Part shown: positions 36,162 through 48,065 of the stretch, one piece after another
How the letters are laid out: each line of letters begins with the position of its first letter
Position numbering within the stretch: position 1 is the stretch's first letter
Assembly (NCBI GenBank): GCA_036852015.1
Contig: JAANDG010000113.1
Location: 248,001 to 312,000 of the forward strand
Direction: 5' to 3'
From: Pelodera strongyloides
Lineage: Eukaryota; Nematoda; Chromadorea; Rhabditida; Rhabditidae
DNA length: 64,000 nucleotides
Notes under the pieces: generated by a model
The model's input: the letters and a program-made list of their open reading frames with translations, nothing else
What the model was told of the DNA's origin: nothing
Databases searched by the model: none
Made by a program: the position numbers and the translations under genes

Positions 36162-36529
36162 CCCGAGTATGTTTATACAACACCGACGTGTTCACCTTGA
36201 GAACCACTACATCAACAATACAATAACTTCGCGTACGAGAATGTAATATCAATTTGCACTTTAATAACAACACGGTAATAAACCTTGATCGCGATAATAA
36301 AATTTTATTTCTCTATTATTTCTCTTCGAGATGATTTTCACAAGATTTTTAAATTTTGCTTCCGCTTTGCATTGAATCTTCCCCATTTTCTCCGATGTTG
36401 TGTTTCCTTCTTATGATGTTCCTAAATAGTAGAGATTATTTTTATCCTGATGACCCGTTCCCCTATTTGAATGCAGCTGTGTTACCAGATCTCTACTTTC
36501 TCTCAATTTCTGTTGCATTTCGTCGTATT

Positions 36530-36775
36530 AATATGTTGGTTGCCTACCGCACCCGGTCACTGGTTCGATCCCGGCCCGGAACCCCCTCACCCCACCAAAG
36601 GTGTGAAAGTTGGTAGCTGGGTAAAGCCAGCGGAAATATATCGACTTCCCGAGCAGATTGGCCACCGGGAAGTTTAAATGGCCAGTATGTCCAGCCTCGG
36701 AGCTGGACCCCGGTGCACCGTTTCCGCGGATTAGGTTGATATAACCCGGTTCACTTTATCTTTTTATCTTTTACT
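36530..36775 (+). mobile_element. SINE with tRNA-like head
   Basis: The 5' part contains a Pol III B-box-like GGTTCGATCCC at 36562. A body of about 190 bp shared with the intron copy at 30841-31035 follows, then the ATAACCCGGTTCACTTTATC tail. The body has TGGTAGCTGGGTAAA and CCCGGTGCACCGTTTCCGCG. The head is absent from the other copy, consistent with 5' truncation during reverse transcription. I did not find a clear target duplication here. Confidence 0.7.
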
Positions 36776-37167
36776 ACCGTACGTGTGACGAATCGTTTCC
36801 TTTGGTTCTACTTCTCCTCCGAAGAATGCTCCAACTTGGATGGAGACTGGTTCATTATCCCTTTGAGCTGATGATCTCCTTCCGGCTGTTGGTGACCTGA
36901 ACATTTTGATTAATGCATTTTCTAGATGGTTTTCTTATCAAGGTCACGATCTTTTTAATGATTTAATGGTCTCTGATGTGTGAGTATTGGATGTTAGATA
37001 ATCTTCTAGATCTAAAGTAGCTCGCCAGCGGATCATTTGTTAGCAAGCCCTTTCTTTCTTTGAGTAGAATTTCACTGCCCACAAATAGATGGCCAGTCAT
37101 ATTTGCATTGTTCAATCTTTGATTTGACTGAACCGCCCGTGTTATTTCCTCATAACAGAGGGATACT

Positions 37168-37704
37168 TTAAAGCGAAATGGTACCCAATTTGGGGTTTTT
37201 TCGTTAAAAATAGTTTAACTAGTGTTATTACAGAAAAAACAACATAAAAAACAACGTAAGTGAATAGAAACAGGAAAAATAACTAGGCAAAAAAAAGCAT
37301 TTTTCACATTTTGTATGGAAATAAATGGACTTGTACGATCCGCCATACATTGGACTCGACTGAAATCGTACAATGGGGACACGCCCCCAAAAATTAAATC
37401 TCCCGCTCAATAACCATTCCCATATTTGTAGTTTAGATTTACTCGTAGTGTTGATTTCAAATCGGTTATGCTTTACTGAAACTTCATCCGTCAATTTCCC
37501 AACAGAAAGTCCGTCATTGAACTCATAGCAGAGTGGTAGCGCTCTCGCCTACGGTACCAGAGGTCGCTGGTTCGAATCCGCCTGCCGACTAACTATTTTG
37601 CATGAAATATTATGTTCCGAATAAGAGCAAGGATAATTTCCCGTTCGGCGCCCATTTACTTCATTTGCGCATTTCGTGAGAAAGGAGCCGTCAGTTCGCT
37701 TTAA
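37168..37704. repeat. TTAA-bounded element, family H, with tRNA-like insert
   Basis: The ends are TTAAAGCGAA and TTCGCTTTAA. The interior is about 520 bp and includes the tRNA-like sequence at 37518-37587. Nothing else is coding. Confidence 0.55.
37518..37587 (+). pseudogene. tRNA-derived sequence (Arg-ACG-like loop)
   Basis: A-box-like TAGCAGAGTGGTAGCGC and B-box GGTTCGAATCC lie at tRNA spacing, and the middle loop CTACGGT resembles an Arg anticodon loop. The acceptor ends do not pair and the T-stem has a C-C mismatch, so it is not a working tRNA. It lies inside a TTAA element. Confidence 0.5.
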
Positions 37705-38113
37705 GTCCGGGCTTCCTGAAATCTCTCTCCTTTTGACTAATGTGGAATGATTACTGCCGTCTGAGTTTAGAATTTACATGGCTCGGATTTACGTGAATAC
37801 GGACGGTGCTTCATTGTTCAGCCTAGCCCATCCCGTAGGAAGTGCCACGACTAGGAGAACTCAAAACCAATGATAGTAAATGAATGACGGACAGTACCAA
37901 ACAACACCACGCAAACAAGACATGTATTCAAAGAGACTAACGGTGCGGTTAATAACATCTGGACGGTCGAGTCCTAAACGAACAACTTGGGGTTATCGAA
38001 AGCCCATAAGTTCATTCAGCGAATGTAGATACTGAAAGTAACATGTCATCATGAAATGAACCGAACAATGCCGTGTACGTTACCTGGGAATACTATTTAC
38101 AAAGGAGCATTCA

Positions 38114-38244
38114 CGGATGGAAACACAGACATAGAGAACGTCCGAAAGTATAAACTACTGGAAATGTTAATGTACCTGAGAAATGGAGTTGGGATCTGAA
38201 GTCGTATCGCACCTCTGCGGTCCGGGTAGGTCGACTCAGTGTGG
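38114..38244. repeat. Dispersed direct repeat, copy 1
   Basis: Begins CGGATGGAAACACAGACATA and ends GTCGACTCAGTGTG. It is about 90% identical to 38501-38634, which lies 387 bp downstream. Copy 1 lacks a few bases (GAGA) present in copy 2. Confidence 0.8.
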
Positions 38245-38500
38245 ATACAAAGAGGGTAGCGGCAGGAGCTATATCAAGCAGCGAGATTACATCATCCGCG
38301 AAGCGCCACATCTTCGTTACTCTCTTTTTCTCTTATAAGTCCCGCCTCTTTCATAGATGTGCAAGTGGGCGTTTCTCTATACCGTTACGGTACTCATAGC
38401 GTGATATAAGATTGGTTCTGCACTTTGCGGAACAATGCCCATGCTAAGCCAATGATATAGTACGTACAATTTTTTTATGGAATAAATAGTTAATAATAAT

Positions 38501-38634
38501 CGGATGGAAACACAGACATAGAAAGCGTCCGAAAGTATAAACTGCTGGAAATGTTAGAGAATGTACCTGAGAAATGGAGTTGGGATCTGAAGTCGTATCG
38601 CACGTCTGCAGTCCGGGTAGGTCGACTCAGTGTG
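38501..38634. repeat. Dispersed direct repeat, copy 2
   Basis: Same sequence as 38114-38244. The shared part has CGAAGT-like and TCGTATCGCAC motifs but no sustained open frame on either strand, so it is a non-coding duplicated segment. Confidence 0.8.
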
Positions 38635-39017
38635 ATCCGACTGGTAAAGAAATAATAATTTATTGGATACCAACGTCTATGCTTAGACATAAATCCACGA
38701 TGTTTTTCTCAGTCGGATCTCTTCCCCAGTGATCCATGTGTTCTTGGAGTACAGTGCATTCAAGTTTACGTGTTGTGAATATGTATATGGACAGGTTCAT
38801 GTACAAGGCTATCAAACAAAAGTAAGAATTCAAACATACCAGTATTGATTGACGCGCAAAGGGTCACTTCATAACTTGTGAAAAATTCATCCCCCAATCC
38901 AGAATTAATCACTGTTCTTCCTTATCTTCAATCTATGTTTGCTGCAGTTTGTTTTCTTATCTCACTTTGAAATTATGACGCAGGTTTTATTCAATTTGTT
39001 TTCCTTTTTTTATGCAG

Positions 39018-40368
39018 GCCCAGTGAGAGAAGTGAACGATTTTTTTGCCAAAGTGACATCAACAGGTGAGCCACGGATGAGCCACAGGGGCGCCAGCTCT
39101 CTTGCCCGCATCCACATTCGCGCAAGCCTAGCACCGTTAACCTTTTCCAAAAGTGACTGCGCAGACTTTCGAGCTCTGGTTAGTTTAAAAAGAGCAGTGG
39201 CCAGTAAATTATTTTTATTTGGTGACTAAATGGAATACGTTTTTTGCCCGTAAATTAATTTTATTGGATAATTTGACTGAATGGCACATGAAGACCGAAG
39301 CTTTTTGTTGTTCTATGTGTACAGTGTACACCAGTCGGCTACCGCCGCCTGAGGCGACTTTCCAATATATGGCTGATATGCCGCTATGTTTCGCAGTTTT
39401 TTTTGAAACCTACAATATCAAACACGGGGCTAGAACTTAGTTTTGGTGTGCCCATTTATAAAACAGTTGACTATATTCTTCCTTAATTGTCTGCAATTTA
39501 TTGGACTCTATAACTTCGAAAAAATTGTCAAAGTCTAAAACTGTACAAGCGCGTCGCTGATACGCCTCCATTTTTCGCTAACCCAAAAGTTTATGATTGT
39601 GTACTTGAACTCGGAGTCCTTTTTTCTCCCGATCTCAGCTTTAAACTCCATATTAAACGTAGAGTCTCAAGTGCATCTCAATTTGTAATCTGTCTTGCGT
39701 ACTTTTGTGCATCCAAGTATTGATGATTACCGTGTCTCTGTATTGTTTTCTTTAAAGCGTAGTCCTGAGTATATATATACACCTCTCTCTGATTTCACCT
39801 ATTTCGCCTACTTCACTTTGTATAGATCTACACAGCATTCTAAATCCAACATACATTTGTAATACAATTCTAAATAGAAGATAGCGGCGGTTCGCCCAAT
39901 CTGGGGCTACCGCCAGTTCTCGTTCCCATAATGAGACATCTATACTTCTCTTCTGAGAAACGATTAGTCAGCCCATGGGATTGTCATTTTATCATTAGAC
40001 AACAACAACAACTACACTCCCACGTAACGGCCACTTTTGCATAAAGCCATGATGTTTCCTCGAAACTACTCGTCAACCACTTGAAAACATTGTTGTTGTT
40101 TTGAAAGTGTGCCATGCCCCGTCCACTTTTTTTGATTGGCATGCTTTTGATTGCTTTTGATTGGCTTGATTAACGATTGATTGGCTTGATTGATCAATTG
40201 GCATGCTTTTATTATTATACAGGATCAACAAAGCAACTTATTTGGGCTCCAGAGGATTATTTGGGTTTCGCGTATGTCGCCTTTCCTTCGTCGATCAGTG
40301 TTAGCATCTCCTTTTTATCGATCCAAAGGTTCACGTACGACGCTGGAACAGTAGATGCCGTTTTTTGA
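39018..40368 (+). CDS. Possible two-exon coding fragment
   Basis: A 48-base candidate exon (39018-39065) has a good TTTTTTTATGCAG acceptor and a CAACAG/GTGAGC donor. A second (40223-40368) follows ATTATTATACAG and ends at TGA. Joined in phase they give an uninterrupted peptide with VREVNDFFAKVTS and APEDYLGFAYVAF, but I recognise no family and found no first exon. A decayed LINE piece lies between them. This could be chance. Confidence 0.2.
39586..39720 (+). pseudogene. Fragment of a non-LTR retrotransposon reverse transcriptase
   Basis: The frame reads LELGVLFSPDLSFKLHIKRR and then VSSASQFVICL before two stops. LGVxxxxDLSFxxHI followed by VSxAS is the characteristic C-terminal reverse-transcriptase motif of CR1/RTE-like LINEs. 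Only about 45 codons survive and no endonuclease is present, so it is a decayed remnant, probably extending to about 39900. Confidence 0.6.
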
Positions 40369-41036
40369 GTTTTTTTGTGGCAGAAAACTAGGTTTCACTG
40401 ACAGCCAGCTCACATCAAAGGAGGGTGGGGGTCAGATGTGGGGACAAAGGCGTGCCGGCTCAACCTGCGAGCCGCGCTTCGGCGAGACGGCTCGTGAGAT
40501 GCCTGATCCGTTTTGACTCCACCGTAGTACAAGTTTCACAACGAGAGAAATAGGAGGGAGAAAGAGAGAGACAGTAGGCACATGTGAGGCGAAGAAAATA
40601 CAAGCGGGAGGGGCAAGATAAAAAAGAGAACGAGGAGGTAGCGAGAGACAGATACAGTAAGCAATGCCTGTATACCTTTGTAGAAATCAAATTTTTAAAA
40701 AGGGTGTCAATCGGACGAAGGCTCATTCCGATCCGGCATGCCTTTGACCCATCCCCCTCCTCAAATTACCCGCATTAACGGGTCACGCGAGCCGGCTTGT
40801 ATTCAACCCGAACATATGGGTCGACTGCGAACCAGCTCTAGCTTATTTACATACTTTCGAAGCAAATTGCTTAATTCAACAACCTAGTTTCAAAAACAGT
40901 GGATGTGAAATTGATCATCGTTAAACTAGAATTATCGGTAGTTTACTGCATAGAAAGCAAGCTCATCAACGCTACACCAGGATGGAAACTATAGACGGCT
41001 AAGTAAAAACGGGAAATACAGGATGGTCCTATAGTT

Positions 41037-41346
41037 TTAAAGCGGTATTGTACCTCCTTTCTCGCCGCACTCTACCTGTTTAACACTTCTCGCACTCTAC
41101 GCACCTGACTCTCGCTAATCTCTGTTGTTCTTTTAGCGCGGGAATTTTGAATAATCGTAGTGCCGTGAGAGGAAAAAAAGCAGGCTAGGGCACAAAATTT
41201 GGATTTTACATACAAAACGGAAACTTTGAGTTATTTTTTTGTCCGACGTGGCCATTAACTCTTATTTAGATGTTTTTTATTGTTTTAGTTTTTATTCAAA
41301 CTATTAGTTGGCAAAAAACCCAAAACAAGGTACAATACCGCTTTAA
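41037..41346. repeat. TTAA-bounded element, family G
   Basis: The ends are TTAAAGCGGTATTGTACC and its near-complement GGTACAATACCGCTTTAA. Its right TTAA (41343-41346) is the left TTAA of the family E element, so they abut. Confidence 0.8.
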
Positions 41347-41740
41347 AGGGACAGGCCCATCAAAGTAAACATATATTTACGATACGTCCATAGTGACTAT
41401 CAAGCATTTTTATTACAATATATACAAACTAAATTTCACATTTATTTGCCATTGAAAACTTTTTTCCGATGCGCTCTGCTCAAATGTATATCGTAGAGCC
41501 GCAAATATCCTTGTCGTCAATGCAAATTTATCGTGAAATTATAATGCGATTAAAATTTACATATATAGCTTTGAAATCTGCATTTTTATGGTATACATTT
41601 GAGCAGAGCGCATTGGAAAAAAAGTTGTCTAGGGCGAATAATGGTGAAATTTAGTTTGTATATATTGTAATAAAAATGCTTGATAGTCATTATGAACGTA
41701 TCGTAAATGTAGGTTTATTTTGATGGGCCTGTACCTTTAA
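41343..41740. repeat. TTAA-bounded palindromic element, family E copy 1
   Basis: Starts TTAAAGGGACAGGCCCATCA and ends TGATGGGCCTGTACCTTTAA. Nearly the whole 398 bp folds back, with arms containing CATATATTTACGATACG and GAGCAGAGCGCAT and their complements. Confidence 0.85.
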
Positions 41741-42309
41741 ACCCCGGAATTTCAACCGCCAAAACAATAATATTGACGCAATGAACACGCGATTCGTTTT
41801 ATTCAACTCGTTATAATGTTTTGAAGCATAAAACAAATAATAATAAATAATAATAAAACATAATAAGAGTTTTCAAAATATCTCTCCTATTCCTTCACAG
41901 TCCTCCCGATGCTTCTTAAACGAGCCCTCCGTGGAACGCAGGTATTTGAGAAAAAAACGCAGGTACACTTCAGAACACAGCTTCGGACAGTACGGAGTGA
42001 GGTCAACTTTGCTTGAGACGAGGTGCAGGCCTTCCCCTCCAAGTGTGACCAGTGCGAAAGTCGGAAGAATTCAGTTCGGACGAATACTGTTGATTTTCCA
42101 CATGGCTGCAAATCCAGAAAACACGGGCACGAGAACGGCCCAACACGATCGTCGACTCATGAGATGATGCTGCGTCTTGTTTGATTGTCAACTGTATTCC
42201 ATTGCAATAACTACGGCTCCGTGGACATAAGGAGATCATCGACACGCAGATAATTTTGGCTGTGCATTTCGACGCAGTTAGTCACAAATAGTCTCCAGAT
42301 TGCGTTTCT

Positions 42310-42648
42310 TTAAAGGGAATATGTAAGCCCTTTTTGAAGTTAAACTGTATTAATAGAATGCGTGTTCCCCATTAAGGAAACAATAACAAAAGTTGTCTAC
42401 AATTACCCACTTAAAAGAAAATGAATTACAAAGTTCGCCTTTTCCATAGTAAACGCGTAATTCGGACTTCGGACCCGTTGCATAAATTTGGTTCCAAATG
42501 AGCAAATTTCAATTCAAATCGACAAATAACACGATTCAAAATGCAGGGCATGCTAATCTTATTTACATATTCAGTCGCCTATTTAAATTAACGTCTGGTA
42601 TGGAAACGCTAGTTTCGCGTTTTTTTGCTGCCTTCATATTCGCTTTAA
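42310..42648. repeat. TTAA-bounded element, family F copy 2 (inverted)
   Basis: Starts TTAAAGGGAATATGTAAGC, then TTTTTGAAGTTAAACTGTAT, which is the complement of the right part of copy 1. The right end is CATATTCGCTTTAA. Confidence 0.75.
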
Positions 42649-43990
42649 TGTAAACAGCGAAAATGCGAAGTTTCCAATGACCATAACTTCCTTCACACTA
42701 AATCTACAACGACAGTATTTTTACGGATACGGAAATGTTCGCCATAAAAAGTTCTATAAGACCTTGTCAGTCGCTTTTTACAATGCTGTGTCTTATGACT
42801 TGCGGAGATGTGCAAACTTTTGCAAAAATCATGATTTAGCGTGAAAATTGGGCCCCACGAATCATCGCCAGACAGAATTTTGAACCTGGCAGTGATTATT
42901 ATGGGTCTCTCAGTCACTAACTAATTAGTAATGCATGGATACTGTTTCTTTCTGTCAAACTATTGATTTTTTATACATGGGTTTGAAGTTTGAACTCTAA
43001 GAGAGACAGCCGTTTTTCTGTTTTAATACTAAGATTATTATAAAATCGTATTTTTTTCTAATTTTCATTATTCTAGGGTTTTTTGCCATGCTCGATTTCC
43101 TAGTATGATTTGTCTTTACCAAAATCGTCAACTAATAAGCACACTTAAAGCCTAATTCGGGGGTGGGTTTAAACTTATGAGACACACCTTATGTCACGCA
43201 AAATTGTTTGCCGGCTGTGGGGTTGAACCCCGGACCTCTCGCACAAAAGGAGAGAGCGCTACCACTCGACTACTGGTTCTCGTGCACGCGACTGTAAGAC
43301 ATACGAGACAATGTGTGATATTAATTATTATTCTTGTATTATCTTTAAATTTCACAATTAGTTTATTGTCACATATTGGCTTGCAGTCTCAGTGTTTACA
43401 TCAACACACGAGTAACAACTGTCACTAGCTTTGTGTTGTGGTCATTCTTGTGTGTGCTATGGACAAAGCATGTGGCTAAGAAATGTGTATTGATTTATAT
43501 AAAACACACATATTTTCAGTTAATAATAATATGAGGGATGGGCGACCCCTCGTATTATTACATGACCATTTTCCGCATTTCTACATTCTGTGCAGAAAGG
43601 CATATACTGGCGCAGATTATGTAAATCCCGAACGGCGCACAATACAGTATACCCATAAAAATGGCCGCAGATTAAAATATTTTTTCTTACATGATGGTTT
43701 TTGTTTATTTTTATTTTCACGTTCCTTAACCTTCAAAATGCAAGCTTTTTTTTGAGCCCAACATGTGAAACTGGCTTGACAGTCCCTGCAACGTTCCGGA
43801 CTGACCTTCACTCTTTCGTCCATCATTCGTTTCGTCTTTTCGTTTCGTCTTCACGGTGTCGCTCTTCTGCGTTTTTCCCTTAATTTGTTTGAGCATAAAA
43901 AAAAGTTCCATGCATGCATGCAACAAAATACAACCGTTTACGCGCAACAATATTGGTCACCAATGACTTTGTTGGTAAAATTGAGGCATA
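42649..43990. other. Gene-free stretch with one tRNA-derived sequence
   Basis: No supportable gene. Open frames at 43177-43883 overlap in several frames and lack motifs. Confidence 0.4.
43208..43281 (-). pseudogene. tRNA-derived sequence
   Basis: On the minus strand, GTCGAGTGGTAGCGCTC (A box region) and GGGGTTCAACCCC (B box region) lie at tRNA spacing, with CTCTC/GAGAG as the anticodon stem. The loop is nine bases, the T-arm is irregular and the acceptor ends do not pair. It may be a decayed tRNA or a SINE head. Confidence 0.45.
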
Positions 43991-44697
43991 CTACCCCACT
44001 GTAGTTGAGTACCCCAAGTGGAAAAATGCTACCCCATAACAAAGGGGTAGTACTTTTCCAACAGCATAATACTACCCCATCTTGTAAAAGTAGTACCCCA
44101 TAGGTAAAATACTACCCCAAAGATTGGGGTAGTATAATTACTGATTGGGGTAGTATAATGTTTAAATTGGGGTAGCAAAGGTTCAATGGGGGTAGCCATG
44201 TTAAACTGTCCGGTAATCTTTAACGAGGCTACCCCAAAAATAAAAATTACTACCCCACGTTCATAAAATAATACCCCATTTTCGAAAAAAAGCATCTACC
44301 AGCGGAAAATAACTACCCCATCTCGATTAATCTTCGAGATCTTGAGCGAAACTTCTTATTGTAGATGACTACCCCACTGTTGTAGATGGCTACCCCACCG
44401 TTGTAGATGGCTACCCCCCACCGTTGTAGATGGCTACCCCATTATTGTAGATGACTACCCCATTTTTGCAACGCTACCCCGGGATATTGGTGTTTATTTT
44501 ACTTTACTACCCCCACCGTTGTAGATGACTACCCCACCGTTGTATATATGACTACCCCACCGTTGTAGATGACTACCCCACCGTTGTAGATGGTATCTTG
44601 GGGTACTATTTTTTTCTTACTGCGAAAATAATTGGGGTAGTATTTTACATGGGGTAGTATTTTTTTCCTGGGGTAGTATTTATTTTTTCTGGGGTAG
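43991..44697. repeat. Patch of about 30 TACCCC / GGGGTA motifs
   Basis: I count about 20 TACCCC and 10 GGGGTA hexamers in 700 bp. GGGGTA copies lie at 44044-44195 and 44600-44697, with TACCCC copies before, between and beyond. Between 44360 and 44590 they form imperfect 20-22-bp units, CCACCGTTGTAGATGGCTAC. The opposite orientations allow many competing hairpins. Spacing is irregular elsewhere. Confidence 0.9.
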
Positions 44698-45024
44698 TCA
44701 TCTACAATTCTACCTGATTTTCATGCTTTCAAATTCAGCTATGGAAAATGAAAAATTAGGGCCAAGAATAGCATGTCAATTTACCGAAAACGAAATTTTT
44801 TGGGTGTTCTTTTACTTATGAAACGCACTGTACATCGAAAAAACACTTGATATAGTGGCTAAAACTACTAAGTGCAAAATCACCTTTTCTTTTTTTTTTT
44901 TTACTACTTTCTTCGGCATTCTTGCAAGTTCTTTGTTAGTCCCAGAACTTTTTGAAGCTTTCTTGTCGTTCTAAAATGGAAAATGATCGGAATAAATATG
45001 CACAGCAGTGCACGCCAATATAAA

Positions 45025-45125
45025 TTAAGGCGAAATGCCGGGCGGTTTTTGAAACGCATCGTGGAGCACGGAATTCTTATGTATTTATGTAAATTTGCCC
45101 GAATTTAGCTCAATTCTGTGTTCTA
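45025..45125. repeat. TTAA MITE, family B, left half only
   Basis: TTAAGGCGAAATGCCGGGCGG followed by TTTTTGAAACGCATCG and ATTCTTATGTATTTATG matches the left half of the copy at 16422. No right end is found. Confidence 0.65.
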
Positions 45126-46277
45126 ATCTTTTGACATCAAATTTGGAGGGTTATTTTCATGTCCTTTCAGTTTCTCATATTTTTCTTCGATTGTCTTCAG
45201 ATGCGATTGTGTCCGATCGACGCAAGTATTGGGCATCGATTCTTGCACGTGAACCATTATCCGAACTTCCTCTTCATTGCCTTGAGGGAACTGCAGCGTG
45301 TTGGCGAGGTACTGACTGTGTTCTTGCAGGAGTTGCCGTGACGGCCTTGGTCACTGAAGCCTTGACTACACCGGGACTGGTCATTCGTGTTGAGTCGGTT
45401 ACGAAGAAATTGACGAGTGTTATGAATTAGTCCACTCTCACTGAGACAGTCAGAAGAGCTGGAGATTGATCCCAGAAGTCTGGAGAGCGGGGACCTTGTC
45501 AGCAACAAGTAGAGTTGATCTTCTGTCCACCCCCAGAATTGCTGGGACACTCAGAAGTGCTGAGGGTAACTCCAGAAAGCTGGAATTCCGTGGTCGGCGA
45601 CGGATGCCAATGAAGAACGAGGCGTACGGAGGTGGACGACAACGGTCCAGAAGTGAAGTGATGGACGACGGTTGTGCGAGTGTTGACGAGCCCGAGGCCG
45701 GGGGCTCTCAGAAGAACTGAGGTGATTTCAGAAGACTGTAGTCGATTCACTGCTGCTGCGGCTTGTGTTCTTCAATTGGAGAGGTGCACCATATGAAAAT
45801 ATATAGTGTGTGTGCTCCGATGTTCTGATGTGTACGATGCTCTGCGCCACGCGGGACTTTTTATATACAATATTTATTGAATGTAACGGCAATCTTTATA
45901 TATGGTAATATATACCGTAAAATACTACTGATACGTTTCACACCCAAATATGTATATTTGCATTTGCCTCCGGAGATGGTGAAAGCCAATCCGGAGCATG
46001 GCATAAACTCGTTGACGCTCTGACCGACGAAACCACCATCCGAATTAGCATATTGCATAAATTTAGACGATGGTCTAGAGCTCGTAGCCATACCACCGTC
46101 GCGATTAGAATATTAGGTTAGCGGAAGATCAGAAACGTATCATAAATAGATACAAGTGTAGGGAACACTAATAGACACAAGTGTAGGGTGCATATATTTG
46201 GATGGCGGTTTTGAGCTTTGCCCGACGAGTTTTATGCAGAAGTGAAGACGGACAGAAGTCTGGTATGCCCAGATGAC
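45126..46277. other. Moderately GC-rich non-coding or decayed repeat sequence
   Basis: CAGAAG and CTGGA words recur often between 45440 and 45720. Open frames exist in several frames on both strands without motifs. A 24-bp duplication around ACAAGTGTAGGG lies at 46150-46190. It may be the body of the repeat whose tail is annotated next. Confidence 0.35.
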
Positions 46278-46452
46278 TTTGGCACGGCGAAGATGAACGG
46301 CTGCAGAGAGTGCAGCGGTGGATGAAGATGGCTTCCAGATGAACTGGACACTCCCGGATGACTTGGGATCAGGAGGCGATTAGCGGCTGCGATGAGTGCA
46401 GCTGTAGATGAAGACGGCCTCCAGATGAACTGGACCACACCAAGATGACTTG
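46278..46452. repeat. Two tandem units of about 87 bp
   Basis: Each contains CGGCTGC, GAGTGCAGC, GATGAAGA-GGC and CCAGATGAACTGGAC, ending in GATGACTTG. The hAT-like element inserted 10 bp after the second unit. Confidence 0.75.
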
Positions 46453-46462
46453 TTCTTTGGAG

Positions 46463-47447
46463 TAGAGTGGGGTCAAAACGGCTATTTTTGCAGCCGGCTA
46501 CGCGTCGTGCGGTTTTCTAGCCGAGCCGCTTTTCTGTCAGGGCGTGGCTACAGCTACCAAAGAAGCATGCGCCTACGGCTATATCCATAGCCGTTTCTTG
46601 AACAGAGAGCGGCCGTGGCTGTAGGCCAATCCATTGGCAGCGTGAATAGTCGGCTATTCTAAGCAGCTAAATAATATGTTTTGAAAAAATATGAAAAACA
46701 CCAATTATTTATCGCGAATTTCAAAATACGATGTCATTATGTGTTAGGTATAAGGATACCTAAGAATGTCTAATACTGAAACGTACTGTTACTACTCATG
46801 TATCATATTATCTTGTGTCTAGTTCAGTCGTTGGTTCAACATATTTACATAATATTAGCATATGGCGTATTTACATATTAGAACTGTACGGACACAACAT
46901 TATGCAAAAAAATGACTCAAACAAGAAAATATACGCTAAAATATGAATCCAAATATGCGCAAACAGCTGCCTAATGACAAATAATGCAACTGTTTATAAT
47001 TTGAACACAACTTAATCTCAAATAATGGCAAATTTTATAATAAAACACAATAAAAATTATTAAATAATGACATTTTCGGGCCCGATAAAAAAGTAGTTTT
47101 CGATCGATTTCCGATAGAAGATTGTTTCTACAGTAATATTACGGTGTTTTTCTGCTTTATAAGCAAAAGTGCTAATATCAGAAAAAACTCGGAAAATTCA
47201 TTCATATGTATTCATTTAAAATAGCCGAATATTTATGTATCCTAATACTGTATTCGGCTTGTCGTCAAGTGCCATATTTGCTGCTGAGCAGATATGCGGC
47301 TCGGTGCGTAACCGCTGCAGTGGCTACCCGTGAATCCGGCTATGTCTGTATCCACTGCAATGAATAAGCGTAAAGACGGCTTTCCGTGTATTCACAGAGC
47401 GGTTAGCCCGGATCGGCTACTTCTGTAGCCGATTTGACACCACTCTA
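46463..47447. mobile_element. Non-autonomous hAT-like element, 985 bp
   Basis: Terminal inverted repeats are TAGAGTGGGGTCAAAACGGC at the left and, inverted, TAGAGTGGTGTCAAATCGGC at the right. The flanking 8-bp sequences are CTTTGGAG (46455-46462) and TTTTGGAG (47448-47455), a duplication with one mismatch. Eight-bp duplications and TIRs of the form YAGnGTGG fit the hAT superfamily. Sub-terminal GGCTA/TAGCC words recur on both sides. The AT-rich interior has no long open frame, so transposase must come from elsewhere. Confidence 0.75.
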
Positions 47448-47455
47448 TTTTGGAG

Positions 47456-48065
47456 ACGATAAAGCCAGCTGCGGAGAACCTCAGATGACGGAGAGGTCCG
47501 ATGGCACGGGGAACCAATCGAGCGCTCGTAACGGCGAATTACGAGATTATATATACTTTCTGCCTCTGTCTGAAGGGCGGATCCGAATAACAGGTTAGGG
47601 TTAAGCTCCGCCCATTATCATTATCAGCTGTGCAACCTTGAAGGATGGTTGTTGATTTGGATAATTTGAAATCTATTTGCATAACATAATCAGCTGTTTG
47701 TCTGGCGTGCGCGACACGAGAGAGTGTGTGTCGGGGAGAGACGATAGACCGCGCGACATGAGTCAGCACGGGAATTTACACCAGAATCGGGAAAAGAATA
47801 GAGTATATATATATTTGGAGATATTCTGCGTAAATCGTTAACATAGCAGAATATCTTCAACTTGTCTTTTTTTATCAATAAACATTTATATATAAAGTCA
47901 AATGCGCTTAGGGTGGGGGCGAAAACTCGGCGCATTTCACCATATATAAGGAAATGTTCCTGACCTTTTGCATCGCCGCCTCTTTTCTAAGACGGCTCAC
48001 ATATTGAGGAAATTCGTCCTGAAATCACACTTTGAGTCACAAAACACTACAACAAAGTATATGCC
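47456..48065. other. Continuation of the interrupted repeat, then gene-free DNA
   Basis: CCAGCTGCGGAGAACCTCAG and GATGACGGAG after the hAT-like element resemble the words before it, as if one older sequence was split. Nothing coding is supported. Confidence 0.35.

Noticed and set aside
37518..37587. Functional tRNA-Arg
   Set aside because: The acceptor ends do not pair and the T-stem has a mismatch.
43991..44697. Telomere-like repeat
   Set aside because: TACCCC is not a known animal telomere unit, orientation switches within the patch, and spacing is irregular.
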